This document shows positions 16,952 through 26,453 of a stretch of DNA of 64,000 nt, piece by piece (positions within the stretch are counted from its first letter, which is position 1; each line of letters opens with the position of its first letter). The position numbers were made by a program, and so were the translations under genes. The stretch is from contig NZ_JALAMO010000001.1 of NCBI RefSeq assembly GCF_026790065.1, forward strand, positions 1 through 64,000. Reading direction: 5' to 3'. Source of the stretch: Bacillus sp. N13C7 (GTDB lineage Bacteria > Bacillota > Bacilli > Bacillales > Bacillaceae). Under the pieces are notes generated by a model. The model was not told where the DNA came from. It saw only the letters and a list, made by a program, of their open reading frames with translations, and ran no database searches.

Positions 16952-17773
16952 TTACACCTCCTTAACTTGCAGGAGGATTTTGGCATATGTATTTTCACAC
17001 CCGTCAACTACCATCTCATCCAGCATATATTCCTCATATGCATTTTCCCCTATTTGCATTCCATTCTTATCAATAAACTCAATGATTCTGCGGTATGCCT
17101 CTTCCGTTTTTCCGCCTATTTCATATCCAACTGCATACAGGCCTCTTGGCCGTATATGATAATTGATATTCTCTATCCCGCCTTTTACTTTTATATAAAA
17201 GTAACTGTAATTGTAGAAGTCTTTTTCTAATATTTGTTCCCGTGCAAAGATTCCGCCTATCGGATATCCTTCATCTAACTCATATTGTTGAACTTCATGT
17301 ATGAGTTCTGAAATTGCAGCGACATATTTTCGTTCCGGTATGTTTAATGTATTTCGGCTTAACATGAATTTTTCTTCATGTAAATATTCAAACGAAATCG
17401 AGGAAAAATCAGTCTTAAGTGCTTGTTCAGTTAGCGCCACTTTTGTTTGTAGGATCGTTTGCAGTTGCTTCAGCTTATTTATTCTATTATCAATCTCAAT
17501 CGATTTTTCTTTTAGAACATGCAGGATCTTGTCTGGTGTTTTTCCTTTTATTAAGAGCTTTATTTCTTTTAAAGGGACACCAAGCTCTTTAAATAGGCTG
17601 ATGACTTGAAAAACCTCAAATTGATGATAGGAATAATATCTATACCCATTTTCTTTTTTTATTTCCGGAGAGAATAGACCAATCTCATCATAATGAAATA
17701 AGGTTTGTTTTTTTACACGGCAGAGCTTCGAAAATTCACCTGTTGTGAAATACTTCCTAACATCTTCGCTCAT
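16952..17773 (-). CDS. bltR: MerR-family multidrug-transporter activator BltR
   Basis: 273 residues, closely matching B. subtilis BltR. N-terminal MerR helix-turn-helix (FTTGEFSKLCRVKKQTLFHY, about 9-28), a coiled dimerisation helix (about 75-118) and a C-terminal effector-binding GyrI-like domain (about 125-273). It activates the divergent blt gene by re-aligning a promoter with a 19-base spacer in response to hydrophobic ligands. Ribosome site AGGAGG precedes the ATG. No relic or insertion separates it from its target. Confidence 0.93.
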   Translation of the reverse strand: MSEDVRKYFTTGEFSKLCRVKKQTLFHYDEIGLFSPEIKKENGYRYYSYHQFEVFQVISLFKELGVPLKEIKLLIKGKTPDKILHVLKEKSIEIDNRINKLKQLQTILQTKVALTEQALKTDFSSISFEYLHEEKFMLSRNTLNIPERKYVAAISELIHEVQQYELDEGYPIGGIFAREQILEKDFYNYSYFYIKVKGGIENINYHIRPRGLYAVGYEIGGKTEEAYRRIIEFIDKNGMQIGENAYEEYMLDEMVVDGCENTYAKILLQVKEV

Positions 17774-17783
17774 AAAAACCTCC

Positions 17784-17814
17784 TTGACTATACGGTAACC
17801 ATATACCTTATGAT
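17784..17814 (+). promoter_or_regulatory. blt promoter with BltR operator in a 19-bp spacer
   Basis: TTGACT and TATGAT are separated by 19 bases, the hallmark of MerR-activated promoters. The spacer carries the inverted repeat ATACGGTAACCATAT, where BltR is expected to bind. Confidence 0.8.
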
Positions 17815-17877
17815 TTGATTGTACTTGAAAAGATCTTCAATCAACAAAGAAAAGGATTTTAATAAAGGGGATTTTAA

Positions 17878-19080
17878 ATGAAAAAATCAATAAAAGACCA
17901 AAAAATGATATTCATTATACTATTAAGTAATATTTTCGTAGCCTTTCTGGGTATCGGATTAATCATTCCAGTTATGCCTTCTTTTATGAAAATCATGCAT
18001 TTATCTGGTAGCACTATGGGTTATCTTGTTGCGGCTTTTGCCATTTCTCAGTTGATCACTTCACCTTTTGCGGGAAGGTGGGTTGACCGTTTTGGGAGAA
18101 AAAAAATGATTGTTCTCGGGCTGCTTATATTCAGTTTATCAGAGTTGATTTTCGGATTAGGGGCCCATGTTTCAATCTTTTACTTTTCGAGGATATTGGG
18201 CGGTATAAGCGCTGCTTTTATCATGCCTGCGGTAACAGCATATGTAGCAGATATTACAACCCCAAAGGAAAGGTCAAAGGCTATGGGGTATGTTTCGGCT
18301 GCAATTAGCACCGGCTTTATTATTGGACCTGGTGCGGGAGGGTTTATTGCTGGCTTTGGCATTCGCATGCCGTTTTTCTTTGCCTCCGCCATAGCCTTAA
18401 TAGCAGCTGTATCTTCCGTTTTTATACTAAAAGAGTCATTGTCAGCAGAAGAACGCCATCAGCTCTCATCTCATACAAAGGAATCAAATTTTTTAAATGA
18501 CTTGAAGAGGTCTATTCATCCTGTCTATTTCATTGCATTTATTATCGTCTTTGTAATGGCTTTCGGTTTATCGGCTTATGAAACGGTATTCAGCTTGTTT
18601 TCTGATCATAAATTTGGCTTTACACCAAAAGATATCGCAATCATTATTACGATAAGTTCCATTGTTGCGGTAGTTATTCAAGTTTTACTATTCGGGAAAT
18701 TGGTCAATAAGCTTGGAGAGAAAAGAATGATTCAGCTATGCTTAATAATCGGAGCGATCTTAGCTTTCGTGTCTACTGTTATGTCAGGATTTATTACTGT
18801 TTTGCTTGTCACTTGTTTTATTTTTCTGGCGTTCGATTTGCTGCGCCCGGCCTTAACTGCTCATTTATCCAATATGGCCGGTAACCAGCAGGGTTTCGTA
18901 GCAGGCATGAACTCCACATACACCAGCTTGGGAAATATATTTGGTCCTGCTCTAGGCGGTATACTATTTGATCTGAACATTCATTATCCTTTCCTTTTTG
19001 CAGGTTTTGTTATGATTGTCGGTCTTGGTCTTACAATGGTTTGGAAAGAAAAAAAGAATAATGCTACAGCTTTGAATTAA
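17878..19080 (+). CDS. blt: Multidrug-efflux transporter Blt (MFS)
   Basis: 400 residues with 12 predicted membrane helices. MFS motif A is GRWVDRFGRKK (about 62-72) and the drug/H+ antiporter motif C is IIGPGAGGFIAG (about 143-154). It is very similar to B. subtilis Blt, which exports cationic drugs and, physiologically, spermidine in exchange for protons. ATG follows AAAGGGGAT. It is divergent from its regulator bltR, with bltD downstream. Confidence 0.93.
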   Translation: MKKSIKDQKMIFIILLSNIFVAFLGIGLIIPVMPSFMKIMHLSGSTMGYLVAAFAISQLITSPFAGRWVDRFGRKKMIVLGLLIFSLSELIFGLGAHVSIFYFSRILGGISAAFIMPAVTAYVADITTPKERSKAMGYVSAAISTGFIIGPGAGGFIAGFGIRMPFFFASAIALIAAVSSVFILKESLSAEERHQLSSHTKESNFLNDLKRSIHPVYFIAFIIVFVMAFGLSAYETVFSLFSDHKFGFTPKDIAIIITISSIVAVVIQVLLFGKLVNKLGEKRMIQLCLIIGAILAFVSTVMSGFITVLLVTCFIFLAFDLLRPALTAHLSNMAGNQQGFVAGMNSTYTSLGNIFGPALGGILFDLNIHYPFLFAGFVMIVGLGLTMVWKEKKNNATALN

Positions 19081-19366
19081 TTCTTTTCTTAATAAAATCA
19101 AGTATGGTTTGGATGCAGGAAAGGTTCTGTATTAGATCGGCTGCATGTTCCTTGAGGTGATTATGTGAGTATTATCAATCTGTCGCCAATACCAGGAATT
19201 TATCTGCCTGCTTCTATTGATGCCTTTCCTCTTCATTCTTCCTATATTTCTAGGAAGCATATTCAGATGGCTTGCTTTTCCGTTAGCCTGAAGTATAACA
19301 ACGTTATAGATTATCATCCATTGAAAATGATCTTTTTTGGAAAAAGAAAAATAAGGAGATTGCAGT
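19081..19366. other. blt-bltD intergenic stretch
   Basis: 286 bases. Frames open on both strands have no family-like text or ribosome sites. It is unusually long for the blt-bltD operon. Confidence 0.35.
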
Positions 19367-19825
19367 ATGAGTATAAAAATAAAAGCAGTAACTGATGATA
19401 ATCGTGCTGCCATTCTTGCTCTGCATGTCAGCGAAAATCAAATATCATACATTGAATCAACAAAAGCATGTTTAGAGGACGCAAAAGAATGTCACTATTA
19501 TAAACCTGCGGGACTTTACTATGAAGGAGATTTAGTCGGTTTTGCAATGTATGGATGGTTTCCCGAGTATGATGAAGAAAATAAAAATGGAAGAGTCTGG
19601 CTCGACCGATTCTTTATAGACGAACACTATCAGGGAAAAGGATTGGGAAAGAAAATGCTTAAAGCTCTCATTCACCACCTTGCTGAGCTATATCAATGTA
19701 AGAGGATTTATTTAAGTATATTTGAAAATAATATTCATGCTCTTCGCCTTTATCAAAGGTTTGGTTTTCAATTTACTGGTGAACTCGATTTTAATGGCGA
19801 GAAAGTTATGGTAAAAGAGCTATAG
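19367..19825 (+). CDS. bltD: Spermine/spermidine N-acetyltransferase BltD
   Basis: 152-residue GNAT protein with acetyl-CoA motif RFFIDEHYQGKGLGKKMLKA (about 83-102) and the C-terminal NIHALRLYQRFGFQFTGELD (about 122-141). It matches BltD, which acetylates polyamines and works with the Blt exporter to lower polyamine levels. ATG after AAGGAG. It may be transcribed from blt or from its own promoter. Confidence 0.92.
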   Translation: MSIKIKAVTDDNRAAILALHVSENQISYIESTKACLEDAKECHYYKPAGLYYEGDLVGFAMYGWFPEYDEENKNGRVWLDRFFIDEHYQGKGLGKKMLKALIHHLAELYQCKRIYLSIFENNIHALRLYQRFGFQFTGELDFNGEKVMVKEL

Positions 19826-20148
19826 GTTCTAAAATGGTTTCCAAGCCCTCCTTCGTTTGCTCAGAAACGTTTATTTTATTTATTCAACTGGCATATAAAC
19901 ACGTTCCTTATCAGAAACCAAAAAGGTATTTAGCTTTTCATGTTTGATCCCTGTCCGAAGTAAAAGCAGTAACAAAACCAAAGTAGCTACAGTAAGAATC
20001 CTGACAACGTCTTTTTAAACGTGTCTCCGTTTTTCTGCTCAAAGAGGTATTTCCCTTGTAATGAAAAATGAATTTATTAGCATTGACGTACTTAAATAAA
20101 TCTTTATCATAACAGCGGATTTTTATATTATGAGGGTACTTGACTAGG
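19826..20148. other. Intergenic stretch with a short C-terminal relic
   Basis: On the minus strand, about 19930-19880 reads TFLVSDKERVYMPVE and a stop, apparently the tail of a lost gene. A 214-residue minus frame covering 19938-20582 is an artefact antisense to the coat gene. Confidence 0.35.
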
Positions 20149-20175
20149 ACAACCCTTTTTTTACTGCATAAATTA
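20149..20175 (+). promoter_or_regulatory. Candidate sigma-K promoter of the CotD-like gene
   Basis: AC at 20149-20150, then 16 bases, then CATAAATTA, which fits the sigma-K -10 consensus CATANNNTA. A late mother-cell promoter is expected for a coat gene. Confidence 0.5.
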
Positions 20176-20210
20176 TATTGTGAGACAAGATGATATGAAG
20201 GGGTGATTTG

Positions 20211-20561
20211 ATGAGCTGCAACGGTGGATTTAGAAATGCTGACGAGTTCATTCTTGGATCTCGTCGTGGGAACAATTGCGGCAACAATGGAAACAACGGG
20301 TTCAATGGAGGCAACAATGTAGAAACAATTGTTTCTCCTACTCGAAATGTTGTGAATACAACAACCAATCAACGTACGGTTAGACGTGTTCATCCAACTC
20401 ATATTGTGAATGTGAACAGAAATATTACGAGAGTAGAAAATTACTATCCAGTGACACAATCTGTAAAGAACGAAAACATCGTTGAGGAATATGATTGCGG
20501 AAGCGACTTGAGAAATCCATGTTGTAAACCAGTAAAAAGATGCAATTCCAATAACAATTGA
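20211..20561 (+). CDS. Spore coat protein, CotD family
   Basis: 116 residues from ATG at 20211 (AAGGGGTGA upstream). The N-terminal quarter is Asn/Gly-rich (NNCGNNGNNGFNGGNN). The middle has the CotD-type segment VHPTHIVNVNRNITRVENYY (about 62-81), and the tail is Cys-containing (CKPVKRC). Such proteins are laid down in the inner coat during late sporulation. The Asn-rich head is unlike the His-rich CotD of B. subtilis. Single gene with its own terminator. Confidence 0.8.
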   Translation: MSCNGGFRNADEFILGSRRGNNCGNNGNNGFNGGNNVETIVSPTRNVVNTTTNQRTVRRVHPTHIVNVNRNITRVENYYPVTQSVKNENIVEEYDCGSDLRNPCCKPVKRCNSNNN

Positions 20562-20578
20562 GAAAACATAGTTATTCG

Positions 20579-20602
20579 GCATCCTTAGGGATGCTTTTTT
20601 AT
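20579..20602 (+). terminator. Terminator of the CotD-like gene
   Basis: GCATCC-ttag-GGATGC followed by TTTTTTATTG. Confidence 0.8.
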
Positions 20603-20923
20603 TGCTGAAAAAAACTATAGTTATATTTTATATATACTAGACAGAAGAAGCGAGTAACCTTGCCTTACAAAAGCGAAAAACTCTATAAGTGTTCGTTTGG
20701 TATGCATTGTCACTCTATTTACAAGATAGATTTTTATCATATTGACATCAATCAGGTAAATTTATATAATCATCGGGGATATTGAGTAAATGATTTATTT
20801 TTAACAGAATATATGATGTTGAGGAAAGTAGTCTTAGAAATTGATTATGTTTTTAACATAACAATATCTGAGACGTTTTTTATTATTTTTTATACAAATC
20901 TTACAGAAAAGGAGGTTCTAATA
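20603..20923. other. Leader region upstream of the YitT-family gene
   Basis: A+T-rich with no protein-like frame other than the spurious upstream extension of the next gene. A TTGACA at 20742-20747 followed by TATAAT at 20764-20769 (16-base spacer) is a plausible sigma-A promoter for the next gene. Confidence 0.45.
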
Positions 20924-21781
20924 ATGAAAAATATTCACAAAGATATTCTTTTAATGATCGTGGGAACATTTTTAATTGCTGCGTCTATTGAGTTCTTTGT
21001 TATTCCAAATAAATTAGGAGATGGCAGCACAGTTGGTATTGCTTTGGTTTTATATTATTTATTTCAGATTCCAACTAGTATAAGTACGTTTCTCATAAAC
21101 CTTGTTTTTATCGCTGCAGCTTATAAATTCTTAACAAAGAAAACGATCCTTTATACCACATTCGGGGCCATTATGACGTCTGTTTTCCTTAAGATTGTCA
21201 GCTTTATTCCATTTGCCATCCATGACATCATTTTAGGTATTGTGTTTGGAGCTTTATTAATGGGTGCAGGGCTAGCCATGATTTTTATTGCAGATGGTTC
21301 TACTGGAGGAACCACTCTTATAGCTTATTTGTTAAATTATACGAAAGGGTATAGTATTTCAAAAAGTTTATTCTATATGGATAGCTTCATTATATTCGCC
21401 TCCATATTTGCTGTAGGTATTAATAACACATTGTACACGTTTATTTTTGTTTATTTGTGCGTTAAGATCGTCGATATCATGATTGAAGGTTTTCATAATA
21501 AGAAAGCCATGACCATTATGTCAGATCAATATGAAAAAATTGCCCAGTTCATTACTAGTGAGTTCGGCAGCGCCGCCACTATTTTTTATGGATATGGTTA
21601 TTATGCTAATAAAGATAAACGCATTATCTATGTTGTTATTAAAAAGAATGAGTTGCTAAGAATGAAGAAGAATGTTCAAGACATTGATCCAAACTCTTTT
21701 ATTGTTATTCATGAAGTGAAAGAAGTGGTAGGCGGGAAGTTTGGATTGATGAGCAATAAGTTAGCTAAAAAGGCAAATTAA
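20924..21781 (+). CDS. YitT-family membrane protein (DUF161/DUF2179)
   Basis: 285 residues from ATG at 20924 (AGGAGG upstream). The longer frame from 20813 has no ribosome site. Five or six membrane segments fill residues 5-200, with the conserved GDGSTVGIALVLYYLF loop near 33-48 and DGSTGGTTLIA near 125-135. A cytoplasmic DUF2179 domain (about 205-285) includes GYGYYANKDKRIIYVVIKKN. Family members are poorly characterised inner-membrane proteins. Monocistronic. Confidence 0.85.
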   Translation: MKNIHKDILLMIVGTFLIAASIEFFVIPNKLGDGSTVGIALVLYYLFQIPTSISTFLINLVFIAAAYKFLTKKTILYTTFGAIMTSVFLKIVSFIPFAIHDIILGIVFGALLMGAGLAMIFIADGSTGGTTLIAYLLNYTKGYSISKSLFYMDSFIIFASIFAVGINNTLYTFIFVYLCVKIVDIMIEGFHNKKAMTIMSDQYEKIAQFITSEFGSAATIFYGYGYYANKDKRIIYVVIKKNELLRMKKNVQDIDPNSFIVIHEVKEVVGGKFGLMSNKLAKKAN

Positions 21782-22014
21782 ATTTTATTCTATCGCCCGC
21801 TTGCATCAAAAAGATTAGCCAACGATTAGCCGAGAACAACAAATCATTTTGAAATAGATCAATTTTAAAATGGTCTGACCCAATAACTAATAAAGATCAA
21901 TTAGCAGTCCAGCCTAGGCTAAAATATATTTTTATATCAATTAAACTAGCATCACTATCGAATAAGCTCGATCTGCATATCATGTACTATCCTCTTTTAA
22001 GGAAGGGTGATGTT

Positions 22015-22092
22015 ATGAAGTCATTTCCATTAATTGTAGTACTATTCATACTATTAATCATCGTTGGGACATCTTTCTTCGGTGGCTATTAA
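22015..22092 (+). CDS. YjcZ-type small sporulation peptide
   Basis: A 25-residue peptide, MKSFPLIVVLFILLIIVGTS then FFGGY, preceded by AAGGAAGGGTGATG and followed by a terminator. The single hydrophobic helix ending in GGY is the YjcZ/SscA-like pattern of tiny Bacillus spore-associated proteins. Its function is unknown beyond association with spore assembly in relatives. Confidence 0.75.
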   Translation: MKSFPLIVVLFILLIIVGTSFFGGY

Positions 22093-22116
22093 GAACTCAC
22101 CTTACCTCATATCCAT

Positions 22117-22155
22117 CAGACGCCATTAGAAATCTTTATGGCGTCTGTTTTATTA
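22117..22155 (+). terminator. Terminator of the YjcZ-type gene
   Basis: CAGACGCCAT-tagaaatctt-ATGGCGTCTG followed by TTTTATT. Confidence 0.85.
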
Positions 22156-22364
22156 TGCGATTAACTCACCATACAAAGTTTCTGAACCTGTGAAATGTAA
22201 ATTTCATGCATATATATCCTATCGAAACAATTGTGTCAAGTACTCTTCACTTATAAGAAAATGTCCTTTCCTTTAAGGACTATTGTTGATCGAAAGAGAA
22301 AGTTCCATGGTGAGATGAACTCAAGGTATGCCACGTAACAATAATGTGGAGGACCATGAATGTT

Positions 22365-22880
22365 TCAATCAGTTGTGGGATAAAATGCGTGTTGATGTTC
22401 CTCTGCTTCACTATTTAGTATTCGGTAGCTAGACTTTCCAATATGAAGCGGAACATCCAGTTTTTCTAAATCTGGCATTCCACTTTTTAAGAAAAGCTCT
22501 TTATCTTGATATCTCTGTAAAACTTCTCCCACAATCCACTCTTGATCGCCCAAAGTGGAAATACTGTGCACTTTACACTCATAAGCAAAATACGCATCAG
22601 TTAAAATCGGCACCTCGGTTTTTAGTCCTTCTACGTATTGAATATGAAATTCTTCAAACTTATCGATATCTCTACCACTAAAGGTGCCTAATGCTTGAAT
22701 GAATTCCGAACATCTCCCCGGAAGAAAATTCACACCGAAAACACCACTTTTTTCAATCATTTTGTAAGTATATGTCTCTTTGTTTACTGATATCCCATAC
22801 ATTCCAGGAGAAGATCCAATATACGTATGCCACCCAGAAGCCATTGCGTTTCTTCCATATTATGTGACGCAAGGCTCTTT
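22365..22880 (-). pseudogene. 5'-truncated flavin-reductase-like (FMN-binding split barrel) gene
   Basis: The 159-residue frame from 22844 covers MASGWHTYIGSSPGMYGISV through to a C-terminal YRILNSEAEEHQHA, as in DIM6/NTAB flavin reductases, but the family's first ~25 residues are missing. In the same frame upstream, SLEALKEPCVT then a TAA then YGRN leads into MASGW, so a stop and a deletion lie inside the former N-terminus. A GGAAG near the ATG could still start a shortened protein that lacks part of the FMN site. Probably inactive. Confidence 0.6.
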
Positions 22881-22927
22881 TAGCGCTTCAAGGCTTTAGT
22901 ATGTGACCCTATCCCTCAGGTAATGGC

Positions 22928-23260
22928 TTACTTAGTTTTAGTTAACATGTAGCTTTGTTTGATCATATCGTATATGTCTTCCTCTGGAACAGTTCCGTCA
23001 AGAATGATAGAATTCCAATGGTCTTTGTTGAGATGAAATGCTGGAACTACCGAAGTGTATTTCTGTCTCCAAAAATCAAGAAAACCGGGTTCACACTTTA
23101 CATTGATCCAAATATGGTCATCTTTTTCAAATATCCATGCAAACACTTTTCTGTTTTCTGCGTGTCGTATTAATGTCCAATTCTTATCACGAAACGGATA
23201 ATCTTCATATGCATTTTTAAAACTCAAACAATAATCAATTGCCTCCTGTCTGCTTTTCAT
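22928..23260 (-). CDS. MmcQ/YjbR-family protein
   Basis: 110 residues from ATG at 23260 after AAGGAGAGA. It has the short CyaY-like double-wing fold of the MmcQ/YjbR family, with YEDYPFRDKNWTLIRHAENR near 18-37 and IWINVKCEPGFLDFWRQKY near 50-68. The biochemical role is unknown; some are described as DNA-binding. Single gene. Confidence 0.8.
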   Translation of the reverse strand: MKSRQEAIDYCLSFKNAYEDYPFRDKNWTLIRHAENRKVFAWIFEKDDHIWINVKCEPGFLDFWRQKYTSVVPAFHLNKDHWNSIILDGTVPEEDIYDMIKQSYMLTKTK

Positions 23261-23544
23261 TGGTTGTCTCTCCTTCAACATATGACTGCCTAGTTTTTCT
23301 TTAACTGTTGATGTCCTCTCCTTAATTTAACCAAAAATGAATAAGTGAATAAAACAATCTGATTGGTCACAGGATCAGCACTATCTAACATCAAACCTCC
23401 ATACTATTTCCCACGTATAAAAAATCCTTCCAACGTAATTAAACAAATAGAAGCTCCCGTTGGTCTACTGCTTATGTATGTTTACTGGCGGTGCGTTGCC
23501 TGTTTACCGGCATCATCAATCATAACGGGGACAAATAAACAAAA

Positions 23545-23570
23545 AAGCTGGTGCCAACTTGCACCAGCTT
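23545..23570 (-). terminator. Terminator of the PAP2 phosphatase gene
   Basis: AAGCTGGTGC-aagttg-GCACCAGCTT followed by TTTTG on the minus strand. Confidence 0.85.
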
Positions 23571-23635
23571 GAAAACATATTCTTTATGGAGTAAACTGCT
23601 CTTTTTCTAAGGTGGCAAATGCTTGGAATACAAAC

Positions 23636-25417
23636 TTATTTTGCCTTGACTTTTAATTGGATATGGTTGGACTTATAGATGACTTCCACTTTGTACTTGC
23701 TTGACAATCCGATGGTCTCGATTGAAGAAAATGCCCCATGTCGCTTTTGATAGGTGATGATTGTGGATCCATCAGCCGGTACGTAATTGTCCGTAAAATG
23801 GAGGCGTAATGTCCCTTTCATTTTAGCCTTGCCCATAATCTGAAGCATATCCTTTTTCCCGCTTAGATTCAGCTCAAGTATACCCTTGGCAGATTGTTTG
23901 TAGTCTCCTCGGATAACCAATTTTCCTGAGACATCTTCCTTCAAGGTGCCTCCGTTGTTTGAAACGTCACCGCTCCCAAAGGCCGTCTTCGAGTCGCCCT
24001 CAAGCGTTCCCTGATCGATCCGCGTGCCGCCGGAGTATGTATTGTTCCCCTCCAGCTTTAACGCGCCTGTTCCTTTTTTGGTCAGCTTTCCAGTGCCGGA
24101 GATATCGTTTCGCCAGCGATCCAATGCATGGAAGCCGCCTTTTGAAGAATCCATATTCACGGTAACGTCTCTCGCAAAAGCGCCATATCCATCGGCGGCG
24201 GAAAAGAGATCAAGCCGTCCCCACCCTTCAGGATCATCAAGAACAGGATAGCCGGAAGGAAGACCGGTAGTGGCTAAAATCCAACGGCGCTGCGTGTGGT
24301 CAAGATAAGGAAAACGGGTTTCCAGCAGAACTTCAGCTCCCTTAGGAACTGCCATTGGTTTAACAGGTGAATGGATTTGACCAAATCCATATGTCAATCG
24401 TTGGGTGTATTGTTTTTTATTCTTACTATAATCGCTGAATCGGTCTTCCGCTGTACCAGTTTGCGTCAACAACTTCCTATGGGCCTCATCATAAGCAGCC
24501 TTTTTCAAACGTTTATTGGCTGGATCAGATAAAATAGCTGCCGCCAAGGCAGTCGCCATGACACGTCCTCCCATTACATCAAGCGGGGAATGCATACCGG
24601 CAACAATGCGGTTATTGCCGAGCTCCGAAGCCCGGGTAAGGAGCTCCTGATAACGCTCCGGTACGGCATAAGCCATAGCAAAAGCGCTGAGATATGCAGC
24701 ATTCGTATGTCCGCTCGGAAAACCTCCGTCTTTGCTCGGATCAGGATTGATAGCGGGAACAAGAGTTGGAACAAGAATAGAATTGCTTTCCCAGCGAAAC
24801 GGGCGGGGATATTGGAAGTATCCCTTAGCCGGGTTCGTTGAGGAATAAGTGCCGCGTAACGTATTGACCAAGCTCACCATATTGCCGAGACTGGAACTCG
24901 TGCTGCCAGAATTGGTTCCTTCGTCAGTATATTTTTTTGTCACCGCATCTGCCGGGATACTGTTAATCGTTGTCGTCGCGCCCGCCTCCATTCGATATAC
25001 ATCGGTAAGCGGACCAAGACCGTCAATCACACTGTAGCTCTGATTCCTGCGATCATCAAAATATGCGGCATTTTCCTCACTAACTGTGCGGCGTTCAGCG
25101 ATGTCAACAACTTTTTGAATGTTGGCATCCAACACACTGCTGTTCCGTTTGGCACCACTATCCCAAGTGCTTCCCGGCGTCCAAAGCTTATTAAATTCAG
25201 ATAGCACCCCGATCGCGGGATTAGAATTCACAGTAGTATGTACAGAGCTGTTATTTTTGTAATGATCTACGAAATATCCTGAAGGAGGGGGCGGGGGCGG
25301 AGTTACTGTTTTTGGATTCGTTGTTGTGCTCGCATAACAAACACTCATAGAACTTTGAAATAATGCCAGAGAACATAAAGCCACTGCTAAATGCTTCTTC
25401 ATCCTTAGTATTTTCAT
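23636..25417 (-). CDS. Secreted PAP2-family acid phosphatase with C-terminal autotransporter-type repeat
   Basis: 593 residues. Signal peptide at about 1-30 (ending CYAS), then a Pro-run PPPPPP linker. A class A acid-phosphatase/PAP2 domain has the three motifs KGYFQYPRP (about 205-213), GGFPSGHTNAAY (about 239-250) and NRIVAGMHSPLD (about 277-288). After a ~130-residue spacer comes GTGKLTKKGTGALKLEGNNT (about 446-465), continuing SGGTRIDQGTL, a passenger-associated transport repeat usually found in Gram-negative autotransporters, and a beta-rich tail. It probably releases phosphate from organic esters outside the cell. No cell-wall anchor or autotransporter barrel is present, so the repeat must serve another purpose. 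Start chosen at ATG 25417 after GGGAGA. Confidence 0.85.
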   Translation of the reverse strand: MKILRMKKHLAVALCSLALFQSSMSVCYASTTTNPKTVTPPPPPPSGYFVDHYKNNSSVHTTVNSNPAIGVLSEFNKLWTPGSTWDSGAKRNSSVLDANIQKVVDIAERRTVSEENAAYFDDRRNQSYSVIDGLGPLTDVYRMEAGATTTINSIPADAVTKKYTDEGTNSGSTSSSLGNMVSLVNTLRGTYSSTNPAKGYFQYPRPFRWESNSILVPTLVPAINPDPSKDGGFPSGHTNAAYLSAFAMAYAVPERYQELLTRASELGNNRIVAGMHSPLDVMGGRVMATALAAAILSDPANKRLKKAAYDEAHRKLLTQTGTAEDRFSDYSKNKKQYTQRLTYGFGQIHSPVKPMAVPKGAEVLLETRFPYLDHTQRRWILATTGLPSGYPVLDDPEGWGRLDLFSAADGYGAFARDVTVNMDSSKGGFHALDRWRNDISGTGKLTKKGTGALKLEGNNTYSGGTRIDQGTLEGDSKTAFGSGDVSNNGGTLKEDVSGKLVIRGDYKQSAKGILELNLSGKKDMLQIMGKAKMKGTLRLHFTDNYVPADGSTIITYQKRHGAFSSIETIGLSSKYKVEVIYKSNHIQLKVKAK

Positions 25418-25583
25418 TTTTTATCATATCTCCCTTACTTATCTCATAACACTTTTTATTTTGATCGTATCTAAACTTTGTTAATGAAATAATGTTGTTT
25501 TATTAATGTTTTGTTTATCTTTCAGGTGCCAATGAGATAGAAGTCTACGTCCGGCGGAGAGAAAAAAACTTAAAAAGACAAAA

Positions 25584-25608
25584 AGCTGCTGACGAAGAGT
25601 CAGCAGCT
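25584..25608 (-). terminator. Terminator of yrpE
   Basis: AGCTGCTGAC-tcttc-GTCAGCAGCT followed by TTTTGTCTTTTT on the minus strand. Confidence 0.85.
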
Positions 25609-25678
25609 AACACAGGTGCCTATGGGCATGTTTCAGCATTATTTATAAAAGAACACCAAACTTCATACTAATCATCAA

Positions 25679-26434
25679 TTAATGCGCCATCATCTCATGG
25701 GCAATATCGTGTCCGTCCATTTTTGACGGGTAGTAGGTAGGCCAATGTGTGACTTCATCAAGTAAAGCTTCGCGGTCGTCACCCCAATAGAGATGATAAT
25801 GACTAGCTTTAGTCGGATAGATACTATGATCACTAAACTGGATATACTGAGGAAGCCCTTCAGCTTTTTTAGCTAGTTTGAATATGTATCTCACCCCTCT
25901 ATTGCCTGCCTCATATGTTAAAATTTCGTACCCGTCATACGTATACTTACCAGAGTATTTTTTTCCGTTTTTGAAGAACGTTACAGTATCTTTCTGAATT
26001 ACAATACGCTCAACATCTGTTTTATACCCTTTTTTATAATACTCTTTATATTCTTCAGCTGTCTTGTCGCCTTCGTGTTCTGATTTATATGAAAACACTT
26101 CGTCAAGAGTACCATCTTGCAGGTATGGATAGACAGATTGCCAATCTCCTTCCCAATCAGAAAGTGAGCGGTCCTTTACTTGATTGTTTTTAAAATAGCC
26201 TTCATAAATTTTTTCGGATTCTTCATCATGTGCATGACTATGATCGTGAGAATGTTCGTGTGTATGACTTTCAGATGTTTGCTTTTGCGTTTTAGAAGAA
26301 TCTTCTTCAACTGCTGAGGATGATGTTGTTTTTTGAGACTCACCTTTTGATGAACCGGAAGTCTGACATCCTGCCAATACGAGTAATGAACCTATAGCGA
26401 ATATACCTAACCTCTTTGCAAATAAAATCTTCAT
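25679..26434 (-). CDS. yrpE: ZinT/YodA-type zinc-binding lipoprotein
   Basis: 251 residues. The lipobox LAGC ends a signal peptide at Cys-23, followed by a Ser/Lys-rich linker and a His-rich stretch HTHEHSHDHSHAHDE (about 57-71). The ZinT lipocalin-like domain fills about 78-251 and ends with HWPTYYPSKMDGHDIAHEMM. It matches YrpE of B. subtilis. It captures zinc at the cell surface and probably hands it to the AdcABC/ZnuABC importer. A Zur box lies upstream, so expression should rise when zinc is scarce. ATG after AAAAGGAG. Confidence 0.9.
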   Translation of the reverse strand: MKILFAKRLGIFAIGSLLVLAGCQTSGSSKGESQKTTSSSAVEEDSSKTQKQTSESHTHEHSHDHSHAHDEESEKIYEGYFKNNQVKDRSLSDWEGDWQSVYPYLQDGTLDEVFSYKSEHEGDKTAEEYKEYYKKGYKTDVERIVIQKDTVTFFKNGKKYSGKYTYDGYEILTYEAGNRGVRYIFKLAKKAEGLPQYIQFSDHSIYPTKASHYHLYWGDDREALLDEVTHWPTYYPSKMDGHDIAHEMMAH

Positions 26435-26453
26435 TCCAACACTCCTTTTCCAT

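Noticed and set aside
19938-20582. A 214-residue minus-strand open frame
   Set aside because: It lies antisense to the CotD-like gene and over the adjacent non-coding region, has no ribosome site or family text, and its composition follows from the coat gene's repeats.
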